Assembly (NCBI GenBank): GCA_016794785.1 | Contig: JAEUHC010000014.1 | Location: 310,001 to 374,000 of the forward strand | Source: Opitutaceae bacterium | GTDB taxonomy: Bacteria; Verrucomicrobiota; Verrucomicrobiia; Opitutales; Opitutaceae | Reading direction: 5' to 3' | DNA: 64,000 nt | In this document: one piece after another, positions 15,868-24,424 of the stretch | How the letters are laid out: each line of letters opens with the position of its first letter | How positions within the stretch are numbered: position 1 is the first letter of the stretch | Made by a program: the position numbers and the translations under genes | The notes under the pieces: model-generated | The model's input: only the letters and a program-made list of their open reading frames with translations | Databases searched by the model: none | What the model was told of the DNA's origin: nothing

Positions 15868-16590
15868 TCACACGCACGTCTTCACGGTGCCGTTTTTGTC
15901 TGCGGCGAGCTTACGAATTTTCCGCTGGAAACCGGGATGGAAAACACCCTGCGGGGAAATCTCCACATAGCCATTCTGCACCGCGTAGCACATGATCTGG
16001 CCCTTATGATGCAACCCCAGCTTGCCCATGATCGATTTTCGGTGCGTGTTCACCGTGTGCGGTGAAAGCCCCAGACGGTCCGCCGTCTGTTGATCGTCCG
16101 AGCCGTCCCCGATTACCGAGAGCACCATCTCCTCTTTTTCGGTGAGTGCATCAAGGGTGTTGTTTTTTGGCCTTTTCACGTGCGGCGCGAAAGTCGGACT
16201 CACGTAGATTTCTCCTTCGAGGACACGCTGCATCGCCGTGTGGAGATTCGCATAGGCTTCCGCCCGCACATCGAAAAGGCCGTTGTAACGAATCTCGCGC
16301 AAGAGGCACAAGGTGCGCGCGTCTTTCCGCGTGGTAACGATCAGGATCGGCAGGTCGCGCTCGATAAAGGGCTCCAGGTGTTCGAGGCCGTCCATGTCCT
16401 CGATTTTCACGCCGGTGATAAACATGTCCGGCGTGCTCGCCTGAATGGCATCGAGCGCATCGAAGCCCTTCTGGAAAACCTGCACCTGTGCGCCACGCCA
16501 ATACTCCTTAATCTGCCGGCAAAGCATGTCTCCGTAGAGCAAATCCGCCTTCAAAACGACGATGCGGGGAGTGGCCGTTTTGGGTAACAT
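15868..16590 (-). CDS. LuxR-family regulator with degenerate receiver domain
   Basis: 240 residues from the ATG at 16590. Residues 8-125 have the fold of a response-regulator receiver, but the phospho-acceptor aspartate position is Gly60 (PDMFITGVKIEDMDGLE) and the conserved lysine is also missing, so phosphorylation control is unlikely. Residues about 145-205 are a LuxR/NarL HTH (LTEKEEMVLSVI, then TADRLGLSPHTVNTHRKSI). It is the last gene of the minus-strand transfer operon, one base after the AAA+ gene. A likely role is control of transfer genes by protein-protein or ligand signals. That is inference. Confidence 0.85.
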   Translation of the reverse strand: MLPKTATPRIVVLKADLLYGDMLCRQIKEYWRGAQVQVFQKGFDALDAIQASTPDMFITGVKIEDMDGLEHLEPFIERDLPILIVTTRKDARTLCLLREIRYNGLFDVRAEAYANLHTAMQRVLEGEIYVSPTFAPHVKRPKNNTLDALTEKEEMVLSVIGDGSDDQQTADRLGLSPHTVNTHRKSIMGKLGLHHKGQIMCYAVQNGYVEISPQGVFHPGFQRKIRKLAADKNGTVKTCV

Positions 16591-16591
16591 G

Positions 16592-17506
16592 TCAGGAAGT
16601 AGCGGGCCTGAGTTGAAGTTGCTGCCCGCCGGAATGCGGCACGAGTCGCCCCGCTCCTTCACCGCCGCTCAAGAGTTCCCGCGCGAGCGCGTTGCGGATC
16701 AAAAGCTCCGTGGCATCGCGCATCGGACGCGCGCCGAGCCGCTCGTGATAGCCGCGCTGGATCACGATCTCCGAAACCCGTTGCTCCGGGGTGATCGCAA
16801 ACCCGCGCGCGGACAAAGCCGCGCACTCCTTCGCGATCATGTCCCCGGCAATTTCGCACTGCGCATCGTAACCAAGCTTATTGAAGACAACGGTGACGGT
16901 GATGCGCGCGAAGATTTCCGGGCGGAGTTCGCGCTGCGCGTCCTGGCGGACAAGGCGCTCCATGGTCTCATATTTCGACTTCCGCAGCGTCATGATGCGC
17001 TGCGCCCCGATATTGCTCGTGAGCACCACATACCACGCCGAAAAATCCAGCACCCGGTTGCGGCCGGTCGTCAGCCGGGCGGCATCGAGCAATTGGAGCA
17101 AGACGTCCAAGACCCGCGGATGCGCCTTTTCGATTTCATCGAAGAGCAGCGTGCCGCTTCCGGCGCACGAATCGAATCCCTCCGCGATCCGTCCCGGTTC
17201 ATCGGCGGTCCCGAGCAGCAGTCCGAGACGCTCCGCCGTCTGGTATTCCGACATGTCGAGCCGGACAACGCGATCCGGGCCAAGCAGATCTTCCGTGAAG
17301 CGCAGGGTCAGCTCCGTCTTGCCGACGCCGGTCGGGCCGAGAAACAGGAAGCTCGCTTTCGGCCGGCCGGGCACGGTGAGCCCCAGCTCACCATGTTGCA
17401 GCCGCTCGGCGACCAAATCGATGGCGGCATCCTGTCCCGTGAGCACCGCCTTGAGACGATCCGGCAAGGTCCGGAGCTTATCGAGGTGTTCGGCGGGGAT
17501 ACGCAT
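16592..17506 (-). CDS. Stand-alone Clp/Hsp100-type AAA+ ATPase of the transfer operon
   Basis: 304 residues corresponding to the second ATPase domain of ClpA/ClpB plus the C-terminal small domain. Walker A GPTGVGKT (57-64), Walker B LLFDEIEKAHP (about 120-130), sensor 1 region VVLTSNIGAQ, and the arginine-rich GYHERLGARPMRD near the end are all present. There is no N-domain, no first ATPase domain and no IGL/F loop for ClpP that I can see. It sits at the end of the type IV secretion operon, where VirB11/TrbB would often be found, and no VirB11 gene is in the window. It could unfold or remodel substrates or relaxosome proteins. Confidence 0.85.
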   Translation of the reverse strand: MRIPAEHLDKLRTLPDRLKAVLTGQDAAIDLVAERLQHGELGLTVPGRPKASFLFLGPTGVGKTELTLRFTEDLLGPDRVVRLDMSEYQTAERLGLLLGTADEPGRIAEGFDSCAGSGTLLFDEIEKAHPRVLDVLLQLLDAARLTTGRNRVLDFSAWYVVLTSNIGAQRIMTLRKSKYETMERLVRQDAQRELRPEIFARITVTVVFNKLGYDAQCEIAGDMIAKECAALSARGFAITPEQRVSEIVIQRGYHERLGARPMRDATELLIRNALARELLSGGEGAGRLVPHSGGQQLQLRPATS

Positions 17507-17515
17507 GACGGGCTT

Positions 17516-18061
17516 TCACCACTTCGCTTCCGTGGCGGGCGTGGCCTTCACTGCCGCGGGTTCCGACGGGGCGGTCGGCACCGCGGAACGGAGTCGGCCA
17601 CGCTCGGCTTCGAGCTGGTCGCGGAGCTTCGCCGCTTCCGCGCTCTGCCGCACCAGTTGCGCATATTGAGCCTGCATCCGGCGCTCGGCTTCGGCCAGCG
17701 CGGACTGCATCGCCCGCAACTCCGCCGTGATCGCTTTTTGCGTGGCGAGTTCGGCCGCGACTTCAGCCTCCCCGGAAAGCGGCGCGTAGCTTGCCGGGGC
17801 ATAGGTCGTGCGCGGCACGGTTCCCGTGTCCTCGGCAGCGTTCGCTGACACGATGGTGCGGCGATAGACGGCGTGGGCCTCGTGGCGAATCGAGGGATTC
17901 GCACGCTCGCGATAACCGCGCACATCATAGCGCGTTTCCACCGCTTTCGTCGGAACGTGGGCCGCCACGAGTGCGACCGGCGGCGGCTCGACCGCGACCG
18001 GCTGAGTTGTCGCACAACCGGCGAGGAGAACCGCGGGGAAAATATACCAGAGGGTTCGCAT
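17516..18061 (-). CDS. Lipoprotein with coiled coil, T4SS-associated
   Basis: 181 residues. Lipobox LLAGC ends the signal peptide at about residue 16 (AVLLAGCATTQP). The mature N-terminus is Pro/Val-rich and residues about 98-155 form a continuous coiled coil (ELATQKAITAELRAMQSALA, then EAAKLRDQLEAERGRL). It lies 2 bases after the VirB10-like gene, in the position of a VirB7/TraV-type lipoprotein that could line the outer-membrane core complex; it is much longer than VirB7 and resembles it only in export and position. Confidence 0.7.
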   Translation of the reverse strand: MRTLWYIFPAVLLAGCATTQPVAVEPPPVALVAAHVPTKAVETRYDVRGYRERANPSIRHEAHAVYRRTIVSANAAEDTGTVPRTTYAPASYAPLSGEAEVAAELATQKAITAELRAMQSALAEAERRMQAQYAQLVRQSAEAAKLRDQLEAERGRLRSAVPTAPSEPAAVKATPATEAKW

Positions 18062-18063
18062 AG

Positions 18064-19188
18064 TTATCCTTTTGATGGATTTTGAGGAGCGGGCCGAGGC
18101 GCCAAGGGTTCAGGCGGCGCGGGCGGTGGTGTTTTTACACCCGCCACGCTCGCCTTCTGCGGATCGACCGACTCGAGAACGTAAACGTAGAACTCCTTAC
18201 CGGCCGCCACGCGGACGAAGTAGCCGTTTTCCTCGATGTCCTTCAGCGTGCGCTTCGCGTAGAGATCGAACACGTCGCCCACGCCTTCGCGCACGCCGTT
18301 GGAGACCGAGCCAGTTATGGTCGTTCCCAGAGCGGTCTGCGTCCGGTCCTGCGTGCCGCGCGCAAAACCGCTCAGCGCGGCGGACGCCAGCAGCTTCAAT
18401 TCCTGCAAGTCATCCGTCGCCATCACACGGCCTTTGATGCCGCCCGAACCATCGGTGATCCCGTAGCCATCGATGTCGTGTTCGTATTCGCGATCCAACG
18501 CCACGCCGTTGAACGCCAGCTCGCGGCCGTCCTGCCAGACGAAGCGCCAGGAGCCGGATGCGGTCACGCGGTCGCGCAAGCGACCGGAGCGCGCCGTGCC
18601 ATGCACGAGGGTGTTGGCGGGAATGACCTTCTTGCCGTTTTGCCAAACGTCTTCGAGTAGCACCGCGATGACCGGCGTCTCCAGATTCGCGCTGTCGATC
18701 GTGTTCACGAGTTTGCACTTCAAGAGCGTGCCGAACGGTATGAACTTCTCTGGCGGCGGCGGAACGGCGCGCTCCGACCGAACCGGAGGCACCTCATAGG
18801 ACGCGAGCAACGAGGCGTATCGAACCTTGCGCGGTTTGGGCTCTGCCGCCGGCGTGGCCGTGTGCGGTTTCTGACCCGCCGTGGCCTTGGCCACGGGCGC
18901 CGCCGGCCGGAAGGGCACGATACCGCCGGCCGTGGCGGGTTCGCCCGCTTGGGCGACCACCGGCGGCCGGGCTTGCTGGGGCAGGCCGCTTTCGAGGCCC
19001 TGATCCAACGGCACCCGAATTTGACCGAGTTCAACTTTCTTCGTGCTCTGCGCGGCGAGCTTCGCCGCCTCGCGTTCCTGTGCTTGCTGTCGTCCGTAAA
19101 TCGCCAGACCGGAAAACAGCACGACGACAAACACGATGAACAACCCGAACTTGCTCTTGAGGAAATTGCCGATGTTGCGCGGGTTCAT
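18064..19188 (-). CDS. VirB10/TrbI-like core-complex protein
   Basis: 374 residues. One N-terminal transmembrane helix (GLFIVFVVVLFSGLAIY, about 15-31), a long Pro/Ala-rich periplasmic linker, then a beta-rich C-terminal domain from about 145 (FIPFGTLLKCKLVNTIDS, VIPANTLVHGTARSGRLRD, VSNGVREGVGDVF), which matches the VirB10/TrbI barrel. This protein spans both membranes and links ATPases to the outer channel. It overlaps the upstream VirB9-like gene by 4 bases. Confidence 0.85.
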   Translation of the reverse strand: MNPRNIGNFLKSKFGLFIVFVVVLFSGLAIYGRQQAQEREAAKLAAQSTKKVELGQIRVPLDQGLESGLPQQARPPVVAQAGEPATAGGIVPFRPAAPVAKATAGQKPHTATPAAEPKPRKVRYASLLASYEVPPVRSERAVPPPPEKFIPFGTLLKCKLVNTIDSANLETPVIAVLLEDVWQNGKKVIPANTLVHGTARSGRLRDRVTASGSWRFVWQDGRELAFNGVALDREYEHDIDGYGITDGSGGIKGRVMATDDLQELKLLASAALSGFARGTQDRTQTALGTTITGSVSNGVREGVGDVFDLYAKRTLKDIEENGYFVRVAAGKEFYVYVLESVDPQKASVAGVKTPPPAPPEPLAPRPAPQNPSKG

Positions 19189-20093
19189 GATTTCGGTGCC
19201 TCCGTTGGTGCCGATGTCGTGGGCTCCGTCGTTGCGACGGCCTCCCGCCGCGAGGTGTTGATCAAAACAGTGAAGGCGTTGTCCGCGCTGAGATCGTTGC
19301 GCGTGCCGTCCGGCAGGCCGACGACGGCGAACTCCGCCTCGGCACTCTCTCCCGGAGCGAGGCGGCGCGGGCCGTTGGCGATGGATTGCTCGAATTTCTC
19401 GTGGGCGACCCGTGCCGCGAACGTGCTCGGGGCGAGATCCAGCGTTCGGTCCGTCTTGTTCTTCAGCCGCAGCAAAAACACCACGGCGTCCTCCTTGGAG
19501 AAGCGATAGACTTCCTGCACGGTCACCTCCACGTCGGGCAATTCGATCGTTCGGTTCTGCACGCGGAGCGTGACGCCCTCGACGGCCTTTGGCAGCGACT
19601 TCGCCAACACCGGATAGGCCCGCGCGCGGTCCAGCAAGCTGAGCCCGATGCGGGGCGAGAACTTCACTGGCTCCGGCGGAGTCTCCACCCGCACCGCCGC
19701 CGCCTGCACCGCAGGCTGGAAAATCACGCTCGCGGTGGAATCTGCCGCGACCGTGCGAAGGTTGAGCACATACGCGGAGCGGTCGTAGATTGCGGTCAAT
19801 CGCGCGACGGCATCCGGCTGGAGGCTGCGCACCAAAATGAAGTTCGATCCGGGAGCATGGGAGACATGAAAGCGCAACGGCGTGCCTTCCTCGACCTCCA
19901 CCGATTGCCTCCCGCCCTCGATCAACATGTCCGCTCCCGCCACGGCAGTGATCGGACCCGGGAACATGACGGTGGTGACCTCGCGGGACAACGGCAGGTC
20001 CACAGCCTGCTTCGGATCAAGCGTGGCCTCGCGGATCGATTGCGCTGCGAGCGCCAAGGCGAGACCGAGGAAGAGTGAAAGGGATTTCAACAT
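19185..20093 (-). CDS. VirB9/TrbG-like periplasmic T4SS component
   Basis: 302 residues with signal peptide (LSLFLGLALALAAQS). Residues about 25-130 resemble the N-terminal domain of VirB9/TrbG-type proteins (AVDLPLSREVTTVMFPGPIT), followed by a second beta domain (VTVQEVYRFSKEDAVVFLLRLKN). Assignment rests mainly on its place between VirB8-like and VirB10-like genes and on fold pattern, since residue conservation with known VirB9 is low. It would form the outer-membrane ring with VirB10. Confidence 0.6.
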   Translation of the reverse strand: MLKSLSLFLGLALALAAQSIREATLDPKQAVDLPLSREVTTVMFPGPITAVAGADMLIEGGRQSVEVEEGTPLRFHVSHAPGSNFILVRSLQPDAVARLTAIYDRSAYVLNLRTVAADSTASVIFQPAVQAAAVRVETPPEPVKFSPRIGLSLLDRARAYPVLAKSLPKAVEGVTLRVQNRTIELPDVEVTVQEVYRFSKEDAVVFLLRLKNKTDRTLDLAPSTFAARVAHEKFEQSIANGPRRLAPGESAEAEFAVVGLPDGTRNDLSADNAFTVLINTSRREAVATTEPTTSAPTEAPKS

Positions 20094-20102
20094 GGCGCGT
20101 CC

Positions 20103-20768
20103 TCACGTCTTGATGGGCTCCACCTGGAACGCGGCGACCGCGGTCGGAAACCGCCCGTTGCGGGTCAGGTCCGGGTTCACCAGGAACTTGAATTTCACCC
20201 GGTAGCGAAGCACCTCCGTGATCGGCGCTCCCTGATACGAGCCGACGCGGATTAGCTGCACGTCAGCTGACGTGTAGAAGGCGTTGTCCCGCGTGCTCAG
20301 AATCTCCGGCACGCCGACCTCCACTTTCTGATGGAGGGATTTGGCTTCGAACTCGGGCTTGGTCCGGTTGAGCGACGCCTGCGCGGTCTGTGCCGCATCG
20401 CGGAGGAAGAGTTGTTTGAACAACTCGGGGTTGTCCAAACCCGCCGGGTTGCGTTCGAAGAGCGCCTTGCACGCGAGCTTCGTCTGCATCGCGTGCAGAT
20501 CTTTCGCCTGCTGAATGTCCACGACGGGCGACACGTAGTAGGTCCCGAGGCTGTCAATCATCACGACCTCGCGCTTGCGCGTCAGTTGCTCGACAAGTTG
20601 CTGGCGGTCCCACGCCGACCAAACCCACGCGGCTACCGCGATCAGGAACCAGATCAACGACTGGCGGCGCTGCCGGTCGAAGATCGCCAGCAGCGACGAT
20701 TTCGGTTTTCCGAAGACCGGTGCGGATCGAGGCGCGACCGGAGCGGTGGTTTCTGCGTTGGCGACCAT
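20103..20768 (-). CDS. VirB8/TrbF-like inner-membrane T4SS component
   Basis: 221 residues. A cytosolic N-terminus (about 38 residues) precedes one helix (SLIWFLIAVAAWVWSAW, about 37-53) and a periplasmic NTF2-like domain of about 165 residues. Size, topology and position agree with VirB8/TrbF, which nucleates the inner-membrane complex. The sequence itself is divergent; similar proteins are also called TraE-like. Confidence 0.65.
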   Translation of the reverse strand: MVANAETTAPVAPRSAPVFGKPKSSLLAIFDRQRRQSLIWFLIAVAAWVWSAWDRQQLVEQLTRKREVVMIDSLGTYYVSPVVDIQQAKDLHAMQTKLACKALFERNPAGLDNPELFKQLFLRDAAQTAQASLNRTKPEFEAKSLHQKVEVGVPEILSTRDNAFYTSADVQLIRVGSYQGAPITEVLRYRVKFKFLVNPDLTRNGRFPTAVAAFQVEPIKT

Positions 20769-20773
20769 GTGGA

Positions 20774-20962
20774 TTATTTCTTCTGCGATTGGATTTTCGG
20801 AGGCGTTGGGATTTTAGGGGGAGGTGCCTTTTCTGACGCGTCGTCGTCGCGCATCATGCCGATGAACGCGCGTGCGATTTTCTTCTCCGCCGCAAGGATG
20901 CGACGGTGGGCTTGGGTTGATGCGTCCGAAGCTTGGGTGATTCTTTGGCTAAGACTTGGCAT
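20774..20962 (-). CDS. Small protein overlapping the end of the TrbL-like gene
   Basis: 62 residues starting at an ATG within the last codons of the TrbL-like gene (14-base overlap), which suggests translational coupling. The first 40 residues form an amphipathic helix (SLSQRITQASDASTQAHRRI, AAEKKIARAFIG) and the tail is Pro/Lys-rich. No signal peptide or transmembrane helix. No family recognised; support comes from the tight fit between its neighbours (5 bases to the VirB8-like start). Confidence 0.55.
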   Translation of the reverse strand: MPSLSQRITQASDASTQAHRRILAAEKKIARAFIGMMRDDDASEKAPPPKIPTPPKIQSQKK

Positions 20963-22148
20963 TGGAATCAATGTCGACCGCGGCCTGATTGGGGTCGTGT
21001 TGATGCGGCTGTTTGTCGAAGCCGCTTCGACTCCGCCGACTACCACGGACATGTTCGGAAAACTCTGAGGCAAAAGCTTCACTGGCTTCCGCACGCTGGC
21101 GCTGTGCGGAAGCTGACGCTTCAGCCGCCGCCGCGTGTCGGCGCATGAATGAGCCGCCGTAGAATCCGGAAATACCGCCGATCGCGGAACGGGTGGTGCG
21201 GGCGGACGCGCCACCGCGCGCAGCAGATTCACCGCCGGCAGCCACCGCACCACCTGCCGCCGCCGCCATCACAGCCGCCACACCAGCGCCTCCGGTAGCA
21301 GCGGACACGGCAGCGCCGACTCCGCCGGAAAATGCAGATTGCAACACGCCACCGACGCCTCCCGCCATGGCGGCAGCCGGATTGGCTCCCATCAGCAAGA
21401 CCTTTGTCGTGACCCACGGCGCGAGGGCGGAGCTGATAAGCATCCACGAACCGACCAAGAGGATCGTCAAGGCGGGGGCCGCGAGAGGAGCACCCGTTGC
21501 AATGACCGGGACGAGATTCGCGGTCGCCGCCGCGTCCAACATCGCGTTGGTGACGACGGCCGCCATCACCCAGCCGAATGGCCAGAATACGAGGGCCACG
21601 AGCCCCAGAATGTATTTTTGTGCTACGCCGACCATCGGTCGCAGCATGAATAGCGATAAGAACAGCGGGCTCAGCGACCAGCCTGCCGTCAGCAGCACAC
21701 CACCGATGAGTTTCACGACATACTGCACACCCCACGAGAGCCAGCCGAAGAGCCAAAGGAACGCGTATGAGATGGCCGTGCCGATGGACTTGGTCCCCCA
21801 GATGATGTCCCAGACACTCGAATTTGGGCTGGCTGCCGTTTTTCCCGCGACGAATACGATGAAGCGGTCATCAACGTTCGTGGGATCGACGCCCATCATG
21901 GCGGCAAAGGCGAAAACGATGTCGCTGAGCCGCATCAGCCACTCGCGGAGGAAGACGGTGCTCAGTCCGATGAGAAATACCTTCGCGAGCAGCCAGATGA
22001 AGGTGCCTGCATCCGGTCGGCTGCGCACCGTATGAACGACGAGGCCGACCGAAACGATGGCACTCGCGAGATAGGCGCACCCGCCCCACAACGTGGACAA
22101 GCCATCGAAGTAGGTTGCGGGAAGGATGGTGCCAGTAGGTGCGGCCAT
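20949..22148 (-). CDS. VirB6/TrbL-like polytopic T4SS protein
   Basis: 399 residues. Five or six hydrophobic helices between about 20 and 250 (YLASAIVSVGLVVHTV; FIWLLAKVFLIGLSTVFL; YAFLWLFGWLSWGVQYVV; YILGLVALVFWPFGWVMAAV; LTILLVGSWMLISS) are followed by an Ala/Gly-rich and then charged C-terminal tail with a glycine-rich repeat region. This layout is that of TrbL/VirB6, the inner-membrane channel protein of conjugation systems. Confidence 0.82.
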   Translation of the reverse strand: MAAPTGTILPATYFDGLSTLWGGCAYLASAIVSVGLVVHTVRSRPDAGTFIWLLAKVFLIGLSTVFLREWLMRLSDIVFAFAAMMGVDPTNVDDRFIVFVAGKTAASPNSSVWDIIWGTKSIGTAISYAFLWLFGWLSWGVQYVVKLIGGVLLTAGWSLSPLFLSLFMLRPMVGVAQKYILGLVALVFWPFGWVMAAVVTNAMLDAAATANLVPVIATGAPLAAPALTILLVGSWMLISSALAPWVTTKVLLMGANPAAAMAGGVGGVLQSAFSGGVGAAVSAATGGAGVAAVMAAAAGGAVAAGGESAARGGASARTTRSAIGGISGFYGGSFMRRHAAAAEASASAQRQRAEASEAFASEFSEHVRGSRRSRSGFDKQPHQHDPNQAAVDIDSNAKS

Positions 22149-22161
22149 GTTTTGAGCGGCG

Positions 22162-22401
22162 TTAAGGATTGGCTTTCTTTGTTTCAGGTGCCGGCTCGGA
22201 TTTCTTCTCAGGCTCGTTCAACTTGAAGAACGGAGCCGATTTGAACGCCTTGGGTAGCGCGGCCATTTCCTTGCGAGCGGCCTCGGCTCGCATCTTGGCC
22301 TCTGCTTCCTCTTTTGCGCGGCGCGCCTCCCTTTCCTGGTCCGCGCAGCCCACGGAAAAAAGGACCAAAAGCACGACACCGGTGACGAATTTTGTTACCA
22401 T
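22162..22401 (-). CDS. Small lipoprotein, possible entry-exclusion protein
   Basis: 79 residues: signal peptide with lipobox (LLVLFSVGCADQE, Cys19), then a highly charged helix (QEREARRAKEEAEAKMRAE) and a Lys/Pro-rich end. It lies between the TrbJ-like and TrbL-like genes, precisely where TrbK-type or EexN-type entry-exclusion lipoproteins occur in Trb operons. The role is inferred only from position and lipoprotein nature. Confidence 0.65.
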   Translation of the reverse strand: MVTKFVTGVVLLVLFSVGCADQEREARRAKEEAEAKMRAEAARKEMAALPKAFKSAPFFKLNEPEKKSEPAPETKKANP

Positions 22402-22440
22402 GGGCAGGTTGTGACCAGACGGTTCTGAAGTCTCGGCCGG

Positions 22441-23250
22441 TCATGGTGACAACGAACGCTCGGTCACGTATTGCAGCAGGCATTCGTAGCGCGGTTTGAA
22501 GGCCGTCGAGAGTTTCTTGACCTCCTGTTGGGCGAGTTGACGCCGAGCCTCCGTCTCGGCGTCGCTTTGGGCATTGCTCATCGCGGTTGCCTCCGCCGCC
22601 TTCACCTGGACCTGTGCCGCGCTCAACACGACCTCGGCATCGACCGCGGAGAGCTGACCATACTGTGCGTTCAGCACCGCTTCGAGTTTCTGTTCCTCGG
22701 CCTCCGTTGTTGCCGCCTGCAATGCCTCGCTGGTGTTCGCGATGGCCCGCTTCAAATCTTCGCGACGGGTGTAAACGTCGCTCTGCACCGCTTTGAACTC
22801 ATCAACCGTCACGATGATGTCGTGCGACTGTTTGAAGATCTGCGGGTCGCGGGCGATTGGGACCCCGTCGAAATCAGGGAACTGCACTTGAACCTCCGGG
22901 AAAATCCCGCCGCGCGAGTCACCGAACAGGCCGCGTCCATCGACCCGGGCCAGTCCTTCCGCCCATTTCCTGACCTGCGTCGGCAGGCTGAGATCGGCGC
23001 GGAATTCCGGGAATCCGATGAGGCTACGCACGGTTGCCATGTCGCCCATGCGTTTGAGCTGCGTTTCAAACTGCCGGATTTGCTGCACTTGATTCTCTAT
23101 CTGGGCCGCCTGCTTCGCGATCTGCTCCGTCATCGCGGCGTAGTTCGTGATGCTCTGCGCGAGATTTGCGAAATCGAATACCACAAGCTGCGCCGACGCG
23201 GTGACCGTGGAGACCGCCACCATGATGATGAATGCAAATGCCTTTTTCAT
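22441..23250 (-). CDS. VirB5/TrbJ-like periplasmic T4SS protein
   Basis: 269 residues with signal peptide (FAFIIMVAVSTVTASAQ). The mature N-terminus VVFDFANLAQSITNYAAMTE followed by a run of polar heptads (QIENQVQQIRQFETQLKRM) is typical of TrbJ/VirB5, which are helical minor pilus or adhesion components. A second long helical region covers about 165-245. Translation overlaps the upstream lipoprotein gene by 4 bases. Confidence 0.82.
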   Translation of the reverse strand: MKKAFAFIIMVAVSTVTASAQLVVFDFANLAQSITNYAAMTEQIAKQAAQIENQVQQIRQFETQLKRMGDMATVRSLIGFPEFRADLSLPTQVRKWAEGLARVDGRGLFGDSRGGIFPEVQVQFPDFDGVPIARDPQIFKQSHDIIVTVDEFKAVQSDVYTRREDLKRAIANTSEALQAATTEAEEQKLEAVLNAQYGQLSAVDAEVVLSAAQVQVKAAEATAMSNAQSDAETEARRQLAQQEVKKLSTAFKPRYECLLQYVTERSLSP

Positions 23251-23741
23251 GAGCCGGCCTCCTCTTTGGGCATGACGACGCGGATGACTCTTTTCGTGGG
23301 CTCGCGACGCACGCCGTCGCGATCGCTGGGTGGCACCGGGATTTCGTAGTAGGCCTCCTCGTAGCCGTCATCCGTTCGGGCCCGCTGGTTGTCGCGCGCG
23401 ATCCAGTATTGCTGCTTCACCGCGTTCGACTGGCCTTTCTCGTAGCCGGCCAGAAATGCCTCCTGCTGCGCCTTGTTGTTGAAATAGTTGATGGTTTCCC
23501 CGACCACGAAGCCCGCCGCCGCACCGACGGCGGCGTTCTTGGCTTTGCCGTCACCCTCCCGGGCGCCGATGTAAGCCCCGCCGGCCGTCGTGGCTGCGGT
23601 CGTGGCAAAGTCGCGCGTCCGCCCGGCCGAATCGGCGCTCGCGGTCGCACAGCCCGGCATGATGAGGACAATCAGAATCACAAACAGCAGGCCGATCAGA
23701 TACGGCTGCGAGAACGAGAGACTGTCTAGGAATCGTTGCAT
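23247..23741 (-). CDS. Glycine-zipper lipoprotein, T4SS-associated
   Basis: 164 residues. Signal segment YLIGLLFVILIVLIMPGC gives a lipobox cysteine at about 31. It is followed by TAATTAGGAYIGAREGD and AAVGAAAGFVVGETINYF, a glycine-zipper pair seen in outer-membrane lipoproteins that embed helices in a membrane. The C-terminus is charged. It is part of the transfer operon, directly before trbJ. Confidence 0.7.
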   Translation of the reverse strand: MQRFLDSLSFSQPYLIGLLFVILIVLIMPGCATASADSAGRTRDFATTAATTAGGAYIGAREGDGKAKNAAVGAAAGFVVGETINYFNNKAQQEAFLAGYEKGQSNAVKQQYWIARDNQRARTDDGYEEAYYEIPVPPSDRDGVRREPTKRVIRVVMPKEEAGS

Positions 23742-23760
23742 GGGTAGCCTTGGGTTGAGA

Positions 23761-24420
23761 TCAGGATTCGTTGATCGTGAGTTTAAGCTCGTGACCTTGC
23801 GCGTGGCCCTGACGCTGCCCCTCGCGCGCGCACATCCGGTCGATGGAGTGGGCGATGAAAACGCGCGCCTTCACCCGCCCTTCGAGAAATTCAACAACGT
23901 CCGCCTTCATCCGTAGGCGGTCGGAAGGCGGGAGCAGATGGGTTTCGAGGACCGCCTCGACTTCGGCGACCTCACGCTCGTCCAACGGTTCGCGACCGTC
24001 CCGTTCCTCAATGCGCTCCGTGTAGGGCGCGAGGCGTTCGAACAAGCGGTCTTCCTCGACCATCTCATATCCCGCGTGAAGCAGATCGAACCCGGAGCGG
24101 CTGACCATGACCTCGGTTGGCTCACCGGACCGCACCATGGTCGCAACTTCTCCCGTTGCCGTCTCCCGCTCCATGAGCCGGAAGATCAGCGCCCCATCTT
24201 CAAAGGCGGCCTCGATATGCCGGTGACGGTTCACGCGCTGAGATTCCGAATCCGGCGAGACGGTCTCGGGTTTGCGTGTGACCTGCACATCGGGAAGCTG
24301 CACCAACACGCGCGGCAACGGCACGACCTCGCCCGCGGTGCCACGATGCTCGTCCCGATAGCTGCGGCCGAGCACTACCATGCGCTGCGCTTCGCGTTGG
24401 ATCTCCTCGTTGGTTTTCAT
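23761..24420 (-). CDS. Hypothetical cytosolic protein of the transfer operon
   Basis: 219 residues without signal peptide or membrane helices, acidic, 4 bases after the VirB4 gene stop. Predicted mixed alpha/beta (IEAAFEDGALIFRLMERETA; VAEVEAVLETHLLPPSDRLR). No known family. Place and absence of export signals suggest a cytosolic accessory of the VirB4 ATPase or a relaxosome factor, which is inference. Confidence 0.65.
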   Translation of the reverse strand: MKTNEEIQREAQRMVVLGRSYRDEHRGTAGEVVPLPRVLVQLPDVQVTRKPETVSPDSESQRVNRHRHIEAAFEDGALIFRLMERETATGEVATMVRSGEPTEVMVSRSGFDLLHAGYEMVEEDRLFERLAPYTERIEERDGREPLDEREVAEVEAVLETHLLPPSDRLRMKADVVEFLEGRVKARVFIAHSIDRMCAREGQRQGHAQGHELKLTINES

Positions 24421-24424
24421 GGCT

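Noticed and set aside
16562..17848. 428-codon plus-strand open frame
   Set aside because: Antisense to the Clp-type ATPase and lipoprotein genes, whose motifs are intact.
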